A stretch of 15,664 bases of DNA from UBA8950 sp034411635 (GTDB taxonomy: Bacteria; Chloroflexota; Anaerolineae; Anaerolineales; Villigracilaceae). The notes under the pieces were generated by a model that was not told the origin of the DNA, searched no databases, and saw nothing but the letters and a program-made list of their open reading frames with translations. The position numbers and the translations under genes were made by a program. The DNA lies in the NCBI GenBank assembly GCA_034411635.1, contig DAOUML010000389.1:1-15664 (forward strand), read 5' to 3'. Shown piece after piece: positions 1-6,386 of this stretch. Every line of letters begins with the position of its first letter. Position 1 is the first letter of the stretch.

Positions 1-4
1 CTTG

Positions 5-78
5 TCGGGGCGGCGGGATTTGAACCCACGACCTCACGGACCCGAACCGAGCGCTCTACCGGTCTGAGCCACGCCCCG
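5..78 (-). tRNA. tRNA-Pro (anticodon CGG)
   Basis: Read on the minus strand, this folds into a full 74-nt cloverleaf. It has a 7-bp acceptor stem (CGGGGCG with CGCCCCG), a 4-bp D stem (GCTC/GAGC), an anticodon loop TTCGGGT giving anticodon CGG, a 5-base variable region, and a T arm GTGGG-TTCAAAT-CCCGC. Anticodon CGG decodes proline codon CCG. G37 and the C1-G72 acceptor pair fit bacterial tRNA-Pro. The discriminator base is A. The 3' CCA is not encoded (the next bases are CAAG), so it must be added after transcription. The anticodon stem has one T-T mismatch (positions 28 and 42). Confidence 0.96.
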
Positions 79-89
79 AAAGCCGTTAG

Positions 90-118
90 ATTATACACAT
101 GCCACGCTGTTTTGGCAA
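90..118 (-). promoter_or_regulatory. Promoter of tRNA-Pro
   Basis: On the minus strand there is a TTGCCA box (113-118), a 17-base spacer, and a perfect TATAAT box (90-95). This matches the sigma-70-type consensus in 11 of 12 positions with ideal spacing. Transcription would start about 5 bases before the mature tRNA 5' end, leaving a very short leader. The promoter sits between the stop codon of the upstream transpeptidase-like gene and the tRNA, so the tRNA need not depend on read-through. Confidence 0.8.
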
Positions 119-135
119 GCGTTTTTCAAAATGCG

Positions 136-1347
136 TTACCACTCTATTTTTACAGTGGTTCCCACCTCGGCCCAATCATACAGTAACTGGGCTTCATACG
201 TGCCAAGCACCACGCAGCCATACGAGATGGGGGTGCCCAGATAGCCTTCCCACAAGATTGCGCCGTTTGGCAAAATCGGCAGGGCGTGTATGCCGTTCTG
301 CAAATGCCCCGACCAGTAAATGCCCATCCAACTCGGCATCCAAATGTTCCAGGTGGCCCCATACGCGCTCGGAATTTTATTCAGCACTTCAAACGTACCA
401 GCACGGGTTGAGTTTCCCATGCCGGTTGAGGCCACAAAACTATACATTAACTGGTCATTTTCGTAAGCCCATAAATGTTGTTGCGAAATGCTGACCAAAA
501 TCAATTTCTCAACGGCGTAAGAGGGCGACGGGGGGCTATCCTTTGCCGGCGGAATGCTGAGACTCATGCCCGGCTGGGCTTGTTCGGCGTTTTTAAGTTC
601 GTTTAGGGCCAATAACTCCGAAACTTCAACGCCATATCCCAGGGCAATGCTGGCGGCATCTTCGCCAGGTTGGATGATGTGTGCCAGGAGGTCTGACTCG
701 GTGATGGCAGCGGGTTTGGGGCTGACAGGTGTTTCCGTTTCTTCGGGGGGGAGCGCTGCCAGGGGTTGGGGCTGGGTGGCTGTTTCGAGCGGGGATGGGG
801 TGGCTGAGGCCGAGTCCGTTGGGGTGGGGGTGAATAGCAACGGGGTAGGCGAGGCGTCCATAACGGGAATCGCGCCAGGAGGCGGTTCACCCCGCAGCAG
901 CGTAGTGACAGCCCAAATTTGCGCAGCCACAGGCTGGGGGGGGCGCGAGCGGGCAGAACCAGGCCAAAAGGCGATGAAGGCCAGGGCAATAGAAAAAAGT
1001 ATCAGCGTGGAAAAGGCCGTTATCATCCCCCAAGAAGAAAGTCGTTTTTTGGGCGTTGGCGCGACGCGGGCTGGCAGCGGCGATGGCCGTTTGGCGCGTT
1101 GTTCGGCAATGAGCCGTTTGCGCGCCCAGCGCAGGCCCTGGCGGGCGCGTTGGCTGCGCGGGTTAATTTGCAGGGCGCGTTCAAGGTAGGCGACGCTGGC
1201 GCGCGGGCTGGCGCAGGCGGCCAATACGAGCCAGGCTTCTTCGAGGCCAGGGGCGGCATGGGCGGCGCGGGCGGCCCAGTGGTGGGCGTTGCGCTTGTCT
1301 CCTTTTTTGAGCGCGGCGTAGGCTTGTTGCAGGGCGGTGATGGGCAT
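136..1347 (-). CDS. Membrane-anchored LysM / L,D-transpeptidase (YkuD) domain protein
   Basis: This 403-residue protein has several parts. Residues 1-75 are a helical TPR-like repeat region, followed by a basic stretch and one membrane segment at about 107-128. Residues 150-220 are a Pro/Thr/Ser-rich linker, 223-267 a LysM peptidoglycan-binding domain, and 280-403 a YkuD (L,D-transpeptidase) domain. YkuD enzymes form or remodel 3-3 peptidoglycan crosslinks through a catalytic Cys. Here the likely catalytic residues are His354 (IHALP) and Cys378 (SYGCVVL). The Arg usual two residues after the Cys is Val380. The topology suggests TPR-like repeats inside, with LysM and the catalytic domain outside. 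I chose ATG 1347, 4 bases after the ppk2 stop; an earlier TTG at 1386 would overlap that gene. It is the last gene of a four-gene run. Confidence 0.88.
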   Translation of the reverse strand: MPITALQQAYAALKKGDKRNAHHWAARAAHAAPGLEEAWLVLAACASPRASVAYLERALQINPRSQRARQGLRWARKRLIAEQRAKRPSPLPARVAPTPKKRLSSWGMITAFSTLILFSIALAFIAFWPGSARSRPPQPVAAQIWAVTTLLRGEPPPGAIPVMDASPTPLLFTPTPTDSASATPSPLETATQPQPLAALPPEETETPVSPKPAAITESDLLAHIIQPGEDAASIALGYGVEVSELLALNELKNAEQAQPGMSLSIPPAKDSPPSPSYAVEKLILVSISQQHLWAYENDQLMYSFVASTGMGNSTRAGTFEVLNKIPSAYGATWNIWMPSWMGIYWSGHLQNGIHALPILPNGAILWEGYLGTPISYGCVVLGTYEAQLLYDWAEVGTTVKIEW

Positions 1348-1351
1348 TGAC

Positions 1352-2062
1352 TCAGGGTTTGAGGCTGTGGCGCAGTTTTTCGGCAACGGTGCGCAGAACT
1401 TTGATGCGCGAGAAGAGTTTGTCGTTGGCTTCTACCAGCGTCCAGGGGGCGTTGGCGGTGCTGGTTTTGAGGACCATATCGCGGGCGGCGGCCTGGTAGT
1501 CTTCCCATTTGGCGCGGTTGCGCCAGTCTTCGTCGGTAATTTTCCAACTTTTGTAGTTGACGCGTTCGCGTTCGCGAAAGCGTTCGAGTTGTTCTTCTTT
1601 GCTGATGTGCATCCAAAATTTGAAGATGACGCCGCCGAAATCGGTAAATTGACGTTCAAATTGGTTGATTTCGCTGTAAGCGCGCCGCCAGGCTTCTTCG
1701 CTGCAAAAGCCTTCGAGTCGTTCTACCAGCACGCGCCCGTACCACGAGCGGTCAAAGATGGCGATTTGGCCTTGTTCGGGGAAGCGACGCCAGAATCGAT
1801 AGAGGTAGTGACGCTCGCGGTCGTCGCCGTGCGGGGCGGCGATGGGCCAAACGACGTAGCCGCGCGGGTCCATTTTTTCGGTGAGGCGTTTGATGGTGCC
1901 ACCTTTGCCGGAGGCGTCCATGCCTTCAAAGACGAGGATAACGGGCAATTTTTGCAGATATACCTGGTAGGCGAGTTGATGCAGGTCAGATTGCAGGATT
2001 TTAAGCCAGCGGTCGTATTCGTCGCGCGGCATGTTGAGGGATAGGTCTAATCGCTCAAGCAT
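1352..2062 (-). CDS. ppk2: Polyphosphate kinase 2 (PPK2) family protein, canonical motifs
   Basis: This 236-residue protein covers a full single PPK2 domain. PPK2 enzymes move phosphate between polyphosphate and nucleoside mono- or diphosphates in the cytoplasm. The Walker A loop is EGMDASGKGG at residues 46-55, with the family's Asp49. The Walker B region is FDRSWYGR at 103-110. MDPRGY and KFWMHISKEEQ segments typical of the family follow, and a VEANDK segment lies near the C-terminus. Its start ATG lies inside the last codons of the upstream paralogue (ATGCTTGA overlap, 8 bases), so translational coupling is likely. Whether it prefers AMP, ADP, GDP or another acceptor cannot be read from the sequence. 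Confidence 0.92.
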   Translation of the reverse strand: MLERLDLSLNMPRDEYDRWLKILQSDLHQLAYQVYLQKLPVILVFEGMDASGKGGTIKRLTEKMDPRGYVVWPIAAPHGDDRERHYLYRFWRRFPEQGQIAIFDRSWYGRVLVERLEGFCSEEAWRRAYSEINQFERQFTDFGGVIFKFWMHISKEEQLERFRERERVNYKSWKITDEDWRNRAKWEDYQAAARDMVLKTSTANAPWTLVEANDKLFSRIKVLRTVAEKLRHSLKP

Positions 2063-2813
2063 CGACAGCCCCCTTCATCTCTTCGCGGCTGCGTTGCAGA
2101 ACGTCGTCGGGTATTTTGAATTCAATGGTTTGAATGATGGTTTGAAAAACTTTGAGGCGGGCATGGTAGCGGTCGTTGGCTTCGACAATGGTCCAGGGGG
2201 CGTGCGGTGAATCGGTACGCGCGAACATATCTTCGGCAGCCTGGCAATATTGATCGTATTTTTGATGTTGCAGTTTGTCGGCTTCGCTTACCTGCCAGGC
2301 GGTTAATTCATCGCTGAGTAGTTTTTTGAAGCGTTTCTTCTGTTCTTTTTTGCTGATGTGCAGCCAGAATTTGAGGATGATTGCGCCATCGGCGGCAAGT
2401 TGCTCTTCAAATTCGGCAATTTCCTGGTAGGAGCGGGCCAGGTCGGTTTCGTCAATGGTTTGGCTGATGCGGTCAATCAGCACGCGGCGATACCAGGAGG
2501 TGTCAAAAGCGACCATTTGCCCGTAGGCGGGTATTTGCAACCAGAATCGCCACATCCAGGGGTAACGGGTTTCGGCGGTGCGCGGCGGGGTGATAGGGAC
2601 AACCCGAAAGCCGCGTGGATCCATGCGTTCGGCCAGGATTTGAATCAGTTTGCCTTTTCCGCAAGAGGCCCAACCTTCAAAAACAATGATGACCGGGATT
2701 TTGGCATCGAAAACGGCGTGTTCGAGTTCGTACAGACGTTGTTGCAGTTGGCGAATGCGGGGGCGGTATTCTTCCTGGGCCACTGCGAGATCGAGGTTGA
2801 GGTATTCGAGCAT
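2055..2813 (-). CDS. PPK2-family paralogue with altered nucleotide-binding motifs
   Basis: This 252-residue protein aligns without gaps to the downstream PPK2 over about the first 115 residues, both starting MLE. The P-loop at 46-55 reads EGWASCGKGK. The Asp found at position 49 in the partner is Ala, and Gly55 is Lys. The Walker B region at 103-110 reads FDTSWYRR, so Arg105 is Thr and Gly109 is Arg. P-loop Lys53 and Asp104 remain. In two-domain class II PPK2 proteins the N-terminal half is degenerate and the C-terminal half is catalytic. The gene order here mirrors that, so this may be a structural or regulatory partner. I chose ATG 2813, with GGAG just upstream, over TTG 2828. Some databases call such proteins UDP-galactose-lipid carrier transferase, which I consider wrong. 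Confidence 0.85.
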   Translation of the reverse strand: MLEYLNLDLAVAQEEYRPRIRQLQQRLYELEHAVFDAKIPVIIVFEGWASCGKGKLIQILAERMDPRGFRVVPITPPRTAETRYPWMWRFWLQIPAYGQMVAFDTSWYRRVLIDRISQTIDETDLARSYQEIAEFEEQLAADGAIILKFWLHISKKEQKKRFKKLLSDELTAWQVSEADKLQHQKYDQYCQAAEDMFARTDSPHAPWTIVEANDRYHARLKVFQTIIQTIEFKIPDDVLQRSREEMKGAVDA

Positions 2814-2824
2814 AAAAATCTCCG

Positions 2825-3586
2825 TCAATAGCGGGCTTTCAATTCGCTCACCGGCAGGGTAATCTGTCCTTCTTCGGGATCGCCAATTTGCACAGTTTGG
2901 TCAGGTTTCGCGGCTAAAAGCCAGGCGGTATGGGCGGCGGCCAGGGCGTCTAGCCTTTCGGGGGTGTAGAGCATTTCGAGCGGCAACTGGCCTTTGAGCA
3001 ATTTGTAACGGGTTAATTCTTCAAAGAATTCCATCGGGTCACGAATGGACAAACCTTGCTCATAAAGAATGAGCTGACGCTGTAAACGTCCTTCCAGACT
3101 GGCGCGGGCCAGGGGCTGGCAACCGAGCAAAACCGTAAAACAGGCCTGGGCATTGGTTTCAAAAAAGGCGCGCGCGGGTTTTTCGGGCGTATGCGGTTGG
3201 TAGCCCATTTCGGCCAGGCGGCGGAAGCAGGCAAAGCCATCTTGCATCCAGGCTGGGCCATATTCGGGGCGCGAGGGGGTGGCGGCGATATTGATTCCGC
3301 GCTCGCGCAGGCGATATTCGGACAGACGCATTTCCTGAACGCGCCCCGGCTGGCGCAAGAGCGGCAAACTCTGGCGATTCTCACGCGCCAAGCCCACATT
3401 GGGGCGCGGCGGCGCGCAAATGGCTACCAGGGCTTGCGGCTGACCGCCCAAAAATGCCAGAACATCTTCCAACTCGCCCTCGGCCAGGGTTAGCAGGCGC
3501 GCCTGAGCATTGAGGGCCGCATAGGTAAAAGGTTTGCGGCCTCCTGATGGGTCAACACCGACAAAAACGGGAGTATCATATAGCAT
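2825..3586 (-). CDS. DUF429 family protein (predicted RNase H-fold nuclease-like)
   Basis: This is a 253-residue soluble protein with no signal peptide or membrane segment. It begins with a beta-strand and Asp motif, VGVDPSGG (residues 9-16). A PARAFFET segment (137-144, Glu143) and a C-terminal DALAAAHTAWLLA helix (213-225, Asp213) follow. These three acidic landmarks match the DUF429 family, predicted to have an RNase H-like fold; the biochemical role is not established. The middle motif reads AICAPPRPN (55-63), where many relatives have Asp before the Ala-Pro, so one acidic residue may be missing. It is the first gene of the minus-strand run. Its TGA lies 11 bases before the next start. 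It starts at ATG 3586 with only a weak ribosome-binding site. Confidence 0.72.
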   Translation of the reverse strand: MLYDTPVFVGVDPSGGRKPFTYAALNAQARLLTLAEGELEDVLAFLGGQPQALVAICAPPRPNVGLARENRQSLPLLRQPGRVQEMRLSEYRLRERGINIAATPSRPEYGPAWMQDGFACFRRLAEMGYQPHTPEKPARAFFETNAQACFTVLLGCQPLARASLEGRLQRQLILYEQGLSIRDPMEFFEELTRYKLLKGQLPLEMLYTPERLDALAAAHTAWLLAAKPDQTVQIGDPEEGQITLPVSELKARY

Positions 3587-3636
3587 GGTTGCACATCTAA
3601 TAGAATAGAATTCGACACATTAACTATAGAGGCAAA
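3587..3636. promoter_or_regulatory. Short AT-rich divergent intergenic region
   Basis: Only 50 bases separate the divergent DUF429 and TlpA-like genes, so both promoters should lie here or run into the coding ends. The region is AT-rich, with two overlapping TAGAAT copies at 3601-3611. I could not pair a convincing -35 with a -10 on either strand. On the plus strand, GAGG (3629-3632) sits 4 bases before ATG 3637 and probably serves as its ribosome-binding site. Confidence 0.4.
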
Positions 3637-4200
3637 ATGGATTTTATGCAACACCTGAAACGAAACTGGCAGGGTTTGCTGGCCCTGCTCCTGGCCCTGG
3701 GCTGGATGTGGCTCACCCGCGCCCCCAACCAGGATGCCACCACCGCCGGGCTAATTCCTGCGCCCCAGGCCGGGTTTCTCTCGCCTGATTTTACCCTCAA
3801 TAACCTGAACGATGAGGCCATCCGCTTGAGCGATTTGCGCGGCAATGTGGTGTTGGTAAACGTTTGGGCTACCTGGTGCCCACCCTGCCGGGCCGAAATG
3901 CCCGCCATGCAGCGCGTTTATGAAGAATATCAGGCGCAAGGTTTTGAAATTTTAGCCGTCAATGCCAGCGCGCAAGATACCTTTGCCAATCTTGAACCGT
4001 TTGTCGCAGAATACGGGCTAACCTTCCCCATTCTGCTCGATGAAACTGGCGAAGTCACCCGCGCCTACCGGGTACTTTCACTGCCCACTTCGTTTTTCAT
4101 CGGCAAAGATGGTGTCATTCGTGAGGTAGTCGTCGGCGGGCCAATGGACGAAGCCTTGCTGCGGGCGCGCGTCGAAACCTTGCTCAAGGAGGGCCGCTAA
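3637..4200 (+). CDS. Membrane-anchored TlpA/ResA-like thioredoxin
   Basis: This 187-residue protein has an N-terminal membrane anchor (about residues 11-27) and then a thioredoxin-fold domain of the TlpA/ResA/AhpC-TSA type (about 47-185). The redox motif is WCPPC (Cys81, Cys84) in the VNVWATWCPPCRAEMP context, and the cis-proline is Pro150 in LPTSFF. Such proteins reduce disulfides outside the membrane, for example in cytochrome c maturation or protein repair. No cytochrome maturation gene is nearby, so the substrate is unknown. Its stop overlaps the next start by one base (TAATG), so the two proteins are likely made together. ATG 3646 is a possible alternative start. Confidence 0.9.
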   Translation: MDFMQHLKRNWQGLLALLLALGWMWLTRAPNQDATTAGLIPAPQAGFLSPDFTLNNLNDEAIRLSDLRGNVVLVNVWATWCPPCRAEMPAMQRVYEEYQAQGFEILAVNASAQDTFANLEPFVAEYGLTFPILLDETGEVTRAYRVLSLPTSFFIGKDGVIREVVVGGPMDEALLRARVETLLKEGR

Positions 4201-4934
4201 TGTTCCCAACCCTGCAACTTGGGCCGCTGGCCTTGCCCGTCGCGCCGCTTTCGCTCATCTTGAGCATCTGGCTGGGGCTATCGCTCACCGAAAAATTCGC
4301 CAAAAAGCACGGACAAAATGCCGATGCTTTGTATAATCTGACTTTTATCACCATCCTGAGCGCCATCGCGGGAGCCAGGCTTTTCTTCGCCGCCCAAAAT
4401 TTTTCCGCCTTCGCTCAAACGCCCCTCAGCCTGTTCTCGCGTGAAACCGGCTCGCTCGACCCCTTTGGCGCATTCGCTGCCGCCCTGCTGGCGGCCCTGC
4501 TCTACGGACGCCGGGCCGGGCTAAAGTTCTGGGCCACGCTCGATGGGCTCACACCGTTATTTGCGGTTTTCGCGGTCGGGTTGGGAATCTCGCGCCTGGC
4601 ATCTGGCACAGCCTTTGGCATGGAAACTTCCCTGCCCTGGGGAATCGAACTCTGGGGCGCAGTGCGTCACCCTACCCAGGTCTATGAAATTGGGCTGGCG
4701 CTTCTCATCCTGCTCAGCCTCGGTTGGTGGGCAAACGGCAAACAAATTGGCAACGGGGCATTATTCCTGCTCTTTGTGATTCTCACCGCTGGCGCGCAAC
4801 TTTTTGTAGAAGGCTTGCGCGGCGATTCGACTCTACTACCGGGCGGTTTGCGTGCCGGGCAAATACTGGCCTGGCTGGCAATGGCCGCCGCGCTTTGGGG
4901 CAGAAACCGGGTGGTTGATCAACAAACCGACTAA
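4200..4934 (+). CDS. Lgt-like (prolipoprotein diacylglyceryl transferase family) membrane protein, divergent
   Basis: This is a 244-residue multi-pass membrane protein with about six or seven hydrophobic segments. It resembles Lgt, which attaches diacylglycerol to the lipobox Cys of prolipoproteins. Visible Lgt-like motifs are GARL (58-61), SRLASGTAFG (131-140, matching the RxGN..NG..G region), RHPTQVYE (156-163) and EGLRGDS (204-210). The SFHGG-type loop holding the His reported as essential in E. coli Lgt is not evident: the matching segment reads SLDPFGAF (85-92). The protein has no cysteine, so it cannot relay thiol electrons for the TlpA-like partner upstream. It may be a true but divergent Lgt or a family member with another lipid-related role. 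Confidence 0.75.
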   Translation: MFPTLQLGPLALPVAPLSLILSIWLGLSLTEKFAKKHGQNADALYNLTFITILSAIAGARLFFAAQNFSAFAQTPLSLFSRETGSLDPFGAFAAALLAALLYGRRAGLKFWATLDGLTPLFAVFAVGLGISRLASGTAFGMETSLPWGIELWGAVRHPTQVYEIGLALLILLSLGWWANGKQIGNGALFLLFVILTAGAQLFVEGLRGDSTLLPGGLRAGQILAWLAMAAALWGRNRVVDQQTD

Positions 4935-4936
4935 AC

Positions 4937-4968
4937 AAAAAACTGGCACTTTACAGTGCCAGTTTTTT
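4937..4968. terminator. Bidirectional intrinsic terminator between the Lgt-like gene and hpf
   Basis: The inverted repeat CTGGCACT-TTAC-AGTGCCAG is flanked by six A on the left and six T on the right. It gives a GC-rich 8-bp stem extended by A-T pairs, with a U-run after the stem on both strands. It lies between two convergent genes (stop 4934 on plus, stop 4983 on minus), as expected for a shared terminator. Confidence 0.93.
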
Positions 4969-4982
4969 ATCATTAAAATCGG

Positions 4983-5555
4983 TTATCGAACGCGCGGCTC
5001 AATCAACCCATAGGTATCATCACGGCGGAGATACAAAATATTCACGGCTCCGGTTTTGGCATTGAAAAAGACGAAGAAATTATTATGCCCCAGCAACTTC
5101 ATCTGCTCAACGGCTTCCTCTTCAGCCATCGGAATCAGGTCAAACACCTTGCGGCGAACAATCACCGGCGGCTCTTCCTGATCCAATTCGGCCAAAAATT
5201 CCGGTTCAACATCCACAGCCTCGGCCAGAGATTTGCCATCACCACGATTATTAAATCGCTTGCCCTTGTAGCGGTTCACCTGACGGTCAAGTTTCTCCAA
5301 TGCAACGTCAATTGCGGCGCGAATATCATCAGCGCGTTCTTCCGCGCGCAAAATAAAACCCTTACCACGCACCGTCATCTGGGCAACATAACGATCAATT
5401 GCGCTGCGCGCCGATTTAACATGGCTCAATTCAATCCGAGTCTCATCAATCATGCTGAGATGCCGATCCAGTTTGGCAACCTTCTTTTTGACATAGTCTT
5501 CAATTCGGTCTGTCACTTCAAAGTCACGTCCAACAATCTCTATCTTTTGCGCCAT
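4983..5555 (-). CDS. hpf: Ribosome hibernation promoting factor, long form
   Basis: This 190-residue protein has the long-HPF layout. Residues 1-100 form the N-terminal domain that binds the 30S decoding and tRNA sites (KIEIVGRDFEVTDRIEDYV near the start). A charged linker follows, then a C-terminal dimerisation domain at about 130-187 (VIVRRKVFDLIPMAEEEAVEQM, then FFVFFNAKTG and VNILYLRRDD). Long HPF alone can pair 70S ribosomes into inactive 100S dimers in stationary phase or starvation. Two ATG codons are adjacent. I chose the second (5555) because the strong AAGGAGG site lies only 2 bases from the first and 5 from the second. The gene is last in the minus-strand tad-comF-hpf run and ends at a terminator. 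Confidence 0.95.
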   Translation of the reverse strand: MAQKIEIVGRDFEVTDRIEDYVKKKVAKLDRHLSMIDETRIELSHVKSARSAIDRYVAQMTVRGKGFILRAEERADDIRAAIDVALEKLDRQVNRYKGKRFNNRGDGKSLAEAVDVEPEFLAELDQEEPPVIVRRKVFDLIPMAEEEAVEQMKLLGHNNFFVFFNAKTGAVNILYLRRDDTYGLIEPRVR

Positions 5556-5560
5556 CATGG

Positions 5561-5567
5561 CCTCCTT
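5561..5567 (-). promoter_or_regulatory. Strong Shine-Dalgarno site of hpf
   Basis: AAGGAGG on the minus strand is a full match to the anti-Shine-Dalgarno complement. Its spacing decides between two tandem ATG codons and favours the downstream one at 5555. It is the best ribosome-binding site in the window, which fits a protein needed in large amounts. Confidence 0.85.
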
Positions 5568-5612
5568 GAATAAAAGTTGGATAGGTCTTAACGCGTTGCA
5601 AACTCAGGACAA

Positions 5613-6341
5613 TCAGGCATCACGGTGTGATATTGCCCTTGCAACGGTGTAAGCATAAACAGATTTAGCGCCCGACTGTAAAAGCGTATCAGCCGCTTCA
5701 AGCAGCGTCGCCCCGGTTGTGCAAACATCATCAACCAGCAAGACTCTTTTTCCACAAACAACCTGGGCATTGGCCTGAAAAGCCATCTTCAAATTTTGTT
5801 TGCGCTCCTCAATCGATAGCCCCACCTGTGAACGAGTATGCCGGGCGCGAAACAAAGCCCCGGCATGATATTCAAGCCCCGTCATTTGCGCCAACGGACG
5901 AGCGACTAGGGCGGCCTGGTTATAACCACGCTCACGATAACGTTGCTCGCTCAATGGAATGGGCAAAATCATATCAATGGGCCAATGCAGGCCTACGAAA
6001 CCAGGCTCAAGCGATTCTGCCAGTGAATGACCAAGAGCAATATTTTTTCTATATTTGAGCGTGTGCAAAGCATTTCTCACCGGTGCCTTAAAGACAGCCC
6101 ACGACCGAATGTGAACCAGGCTCGGTCGTGAGGTGGCGCAACGTTTACAAAGCGTAGTCTGACAAGGCTCGCCGCAAACTTCGCAAACCTCGCGCGGCAT
6201 ACGGGCAACAGAATTTTGACAATCAGGACACCAGCGATTGCCAACTTGCTGGCAACCCGGGCAAACAGGCGGAAAAACAAAATCAATCGCGTTCCAAAAG
6301 GAACGTTCAAACCAGTATCGGAGGGGCTTTTTGATGGTCAC
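5613..6341 (-). CDS. comF: ComF family protein (zinc-binding phosphoribosyltransferase-like)
   Basis: This 242-residue protein has two N-terminal zinc-binding cysteine clusters: Cys27/30/38/41 (CPGC...CPDC) and Cys53/56/60/65/68 (CEVC...CKRC). A type I phosphoribosyltransferase fold follows, with the PRPP-binding loop VLLVDDVCTTGATL at 200-213. A ComF signature, PIPLSEQRYRERGYNQA, lies at 128-143. ComFC is required for DNA uptake in several transformable bacteria, where it is thought to act on the cytoplasmic side with the ComFA helicase. ComF relatives also occur in non-competent species. The start is GTG 6341, with AAGGAA about 8 bases upstream; no ATG fits. It lies 45 bases after tadC on the same strand, so it is probably co-transcribed. 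Confidence 0.93.
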   Translation of the reverse strand: MTIKKPLRYWFERSFWNAIDFVFPPVCPGCQQVGNRWCPDCQNSVARMPREVCEVCGEPCQTTLCKRCATSRPSLVHIRSWAVFKAPVRNALHTLKYRKNIALGHSLAESLEPGFVGLHWPIDMILPIPLSEQRYRERGYNQAALVARPLAQMTGLEYHAGALFRARHTRSQVGLSIEERKQNLKMAFQANAQVVCGKRVLLVDDVCTTGATLLEAADTLLQSGAKSVYAYTVARAISHRDA

Positions 6342-6386
6342 AACCCGATTCCTTGTTGATGGGAGAAAACAATTGAGAAACTTCGT

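Noticed and set aside
554..1189. Plus-strand open frame of 211 codons opposite the LysM/YkuD gene.
   Set aside because: It is a low-complexity Gly/Ala/Ser/Val string, the antisense of a Pro/Thr-rich linker.
1337..2044. Long plus-strand open frame (235 codons) opposite the second PPK2 gene.
   Set aside because: It is the mirror of a clear PPK2 gene. Its product is a Phe/Val/Gly/Ala-rich string with no known motif, as expected for an antisense frame.
3587..3636. Specific promoters for the divergent DUF429 and TlpA-like genes.
   Set aside because: Several AT-rich hexamers exist (TAGAAT, TATTCT, TTGCAC), but none pair at 16-18 bases on either strand.
4931..4982. Second hairpin or small RNA between the Lgt-like gene and hpf.
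   Set aside because: The whole gap is explained by one bidirectional terminator.
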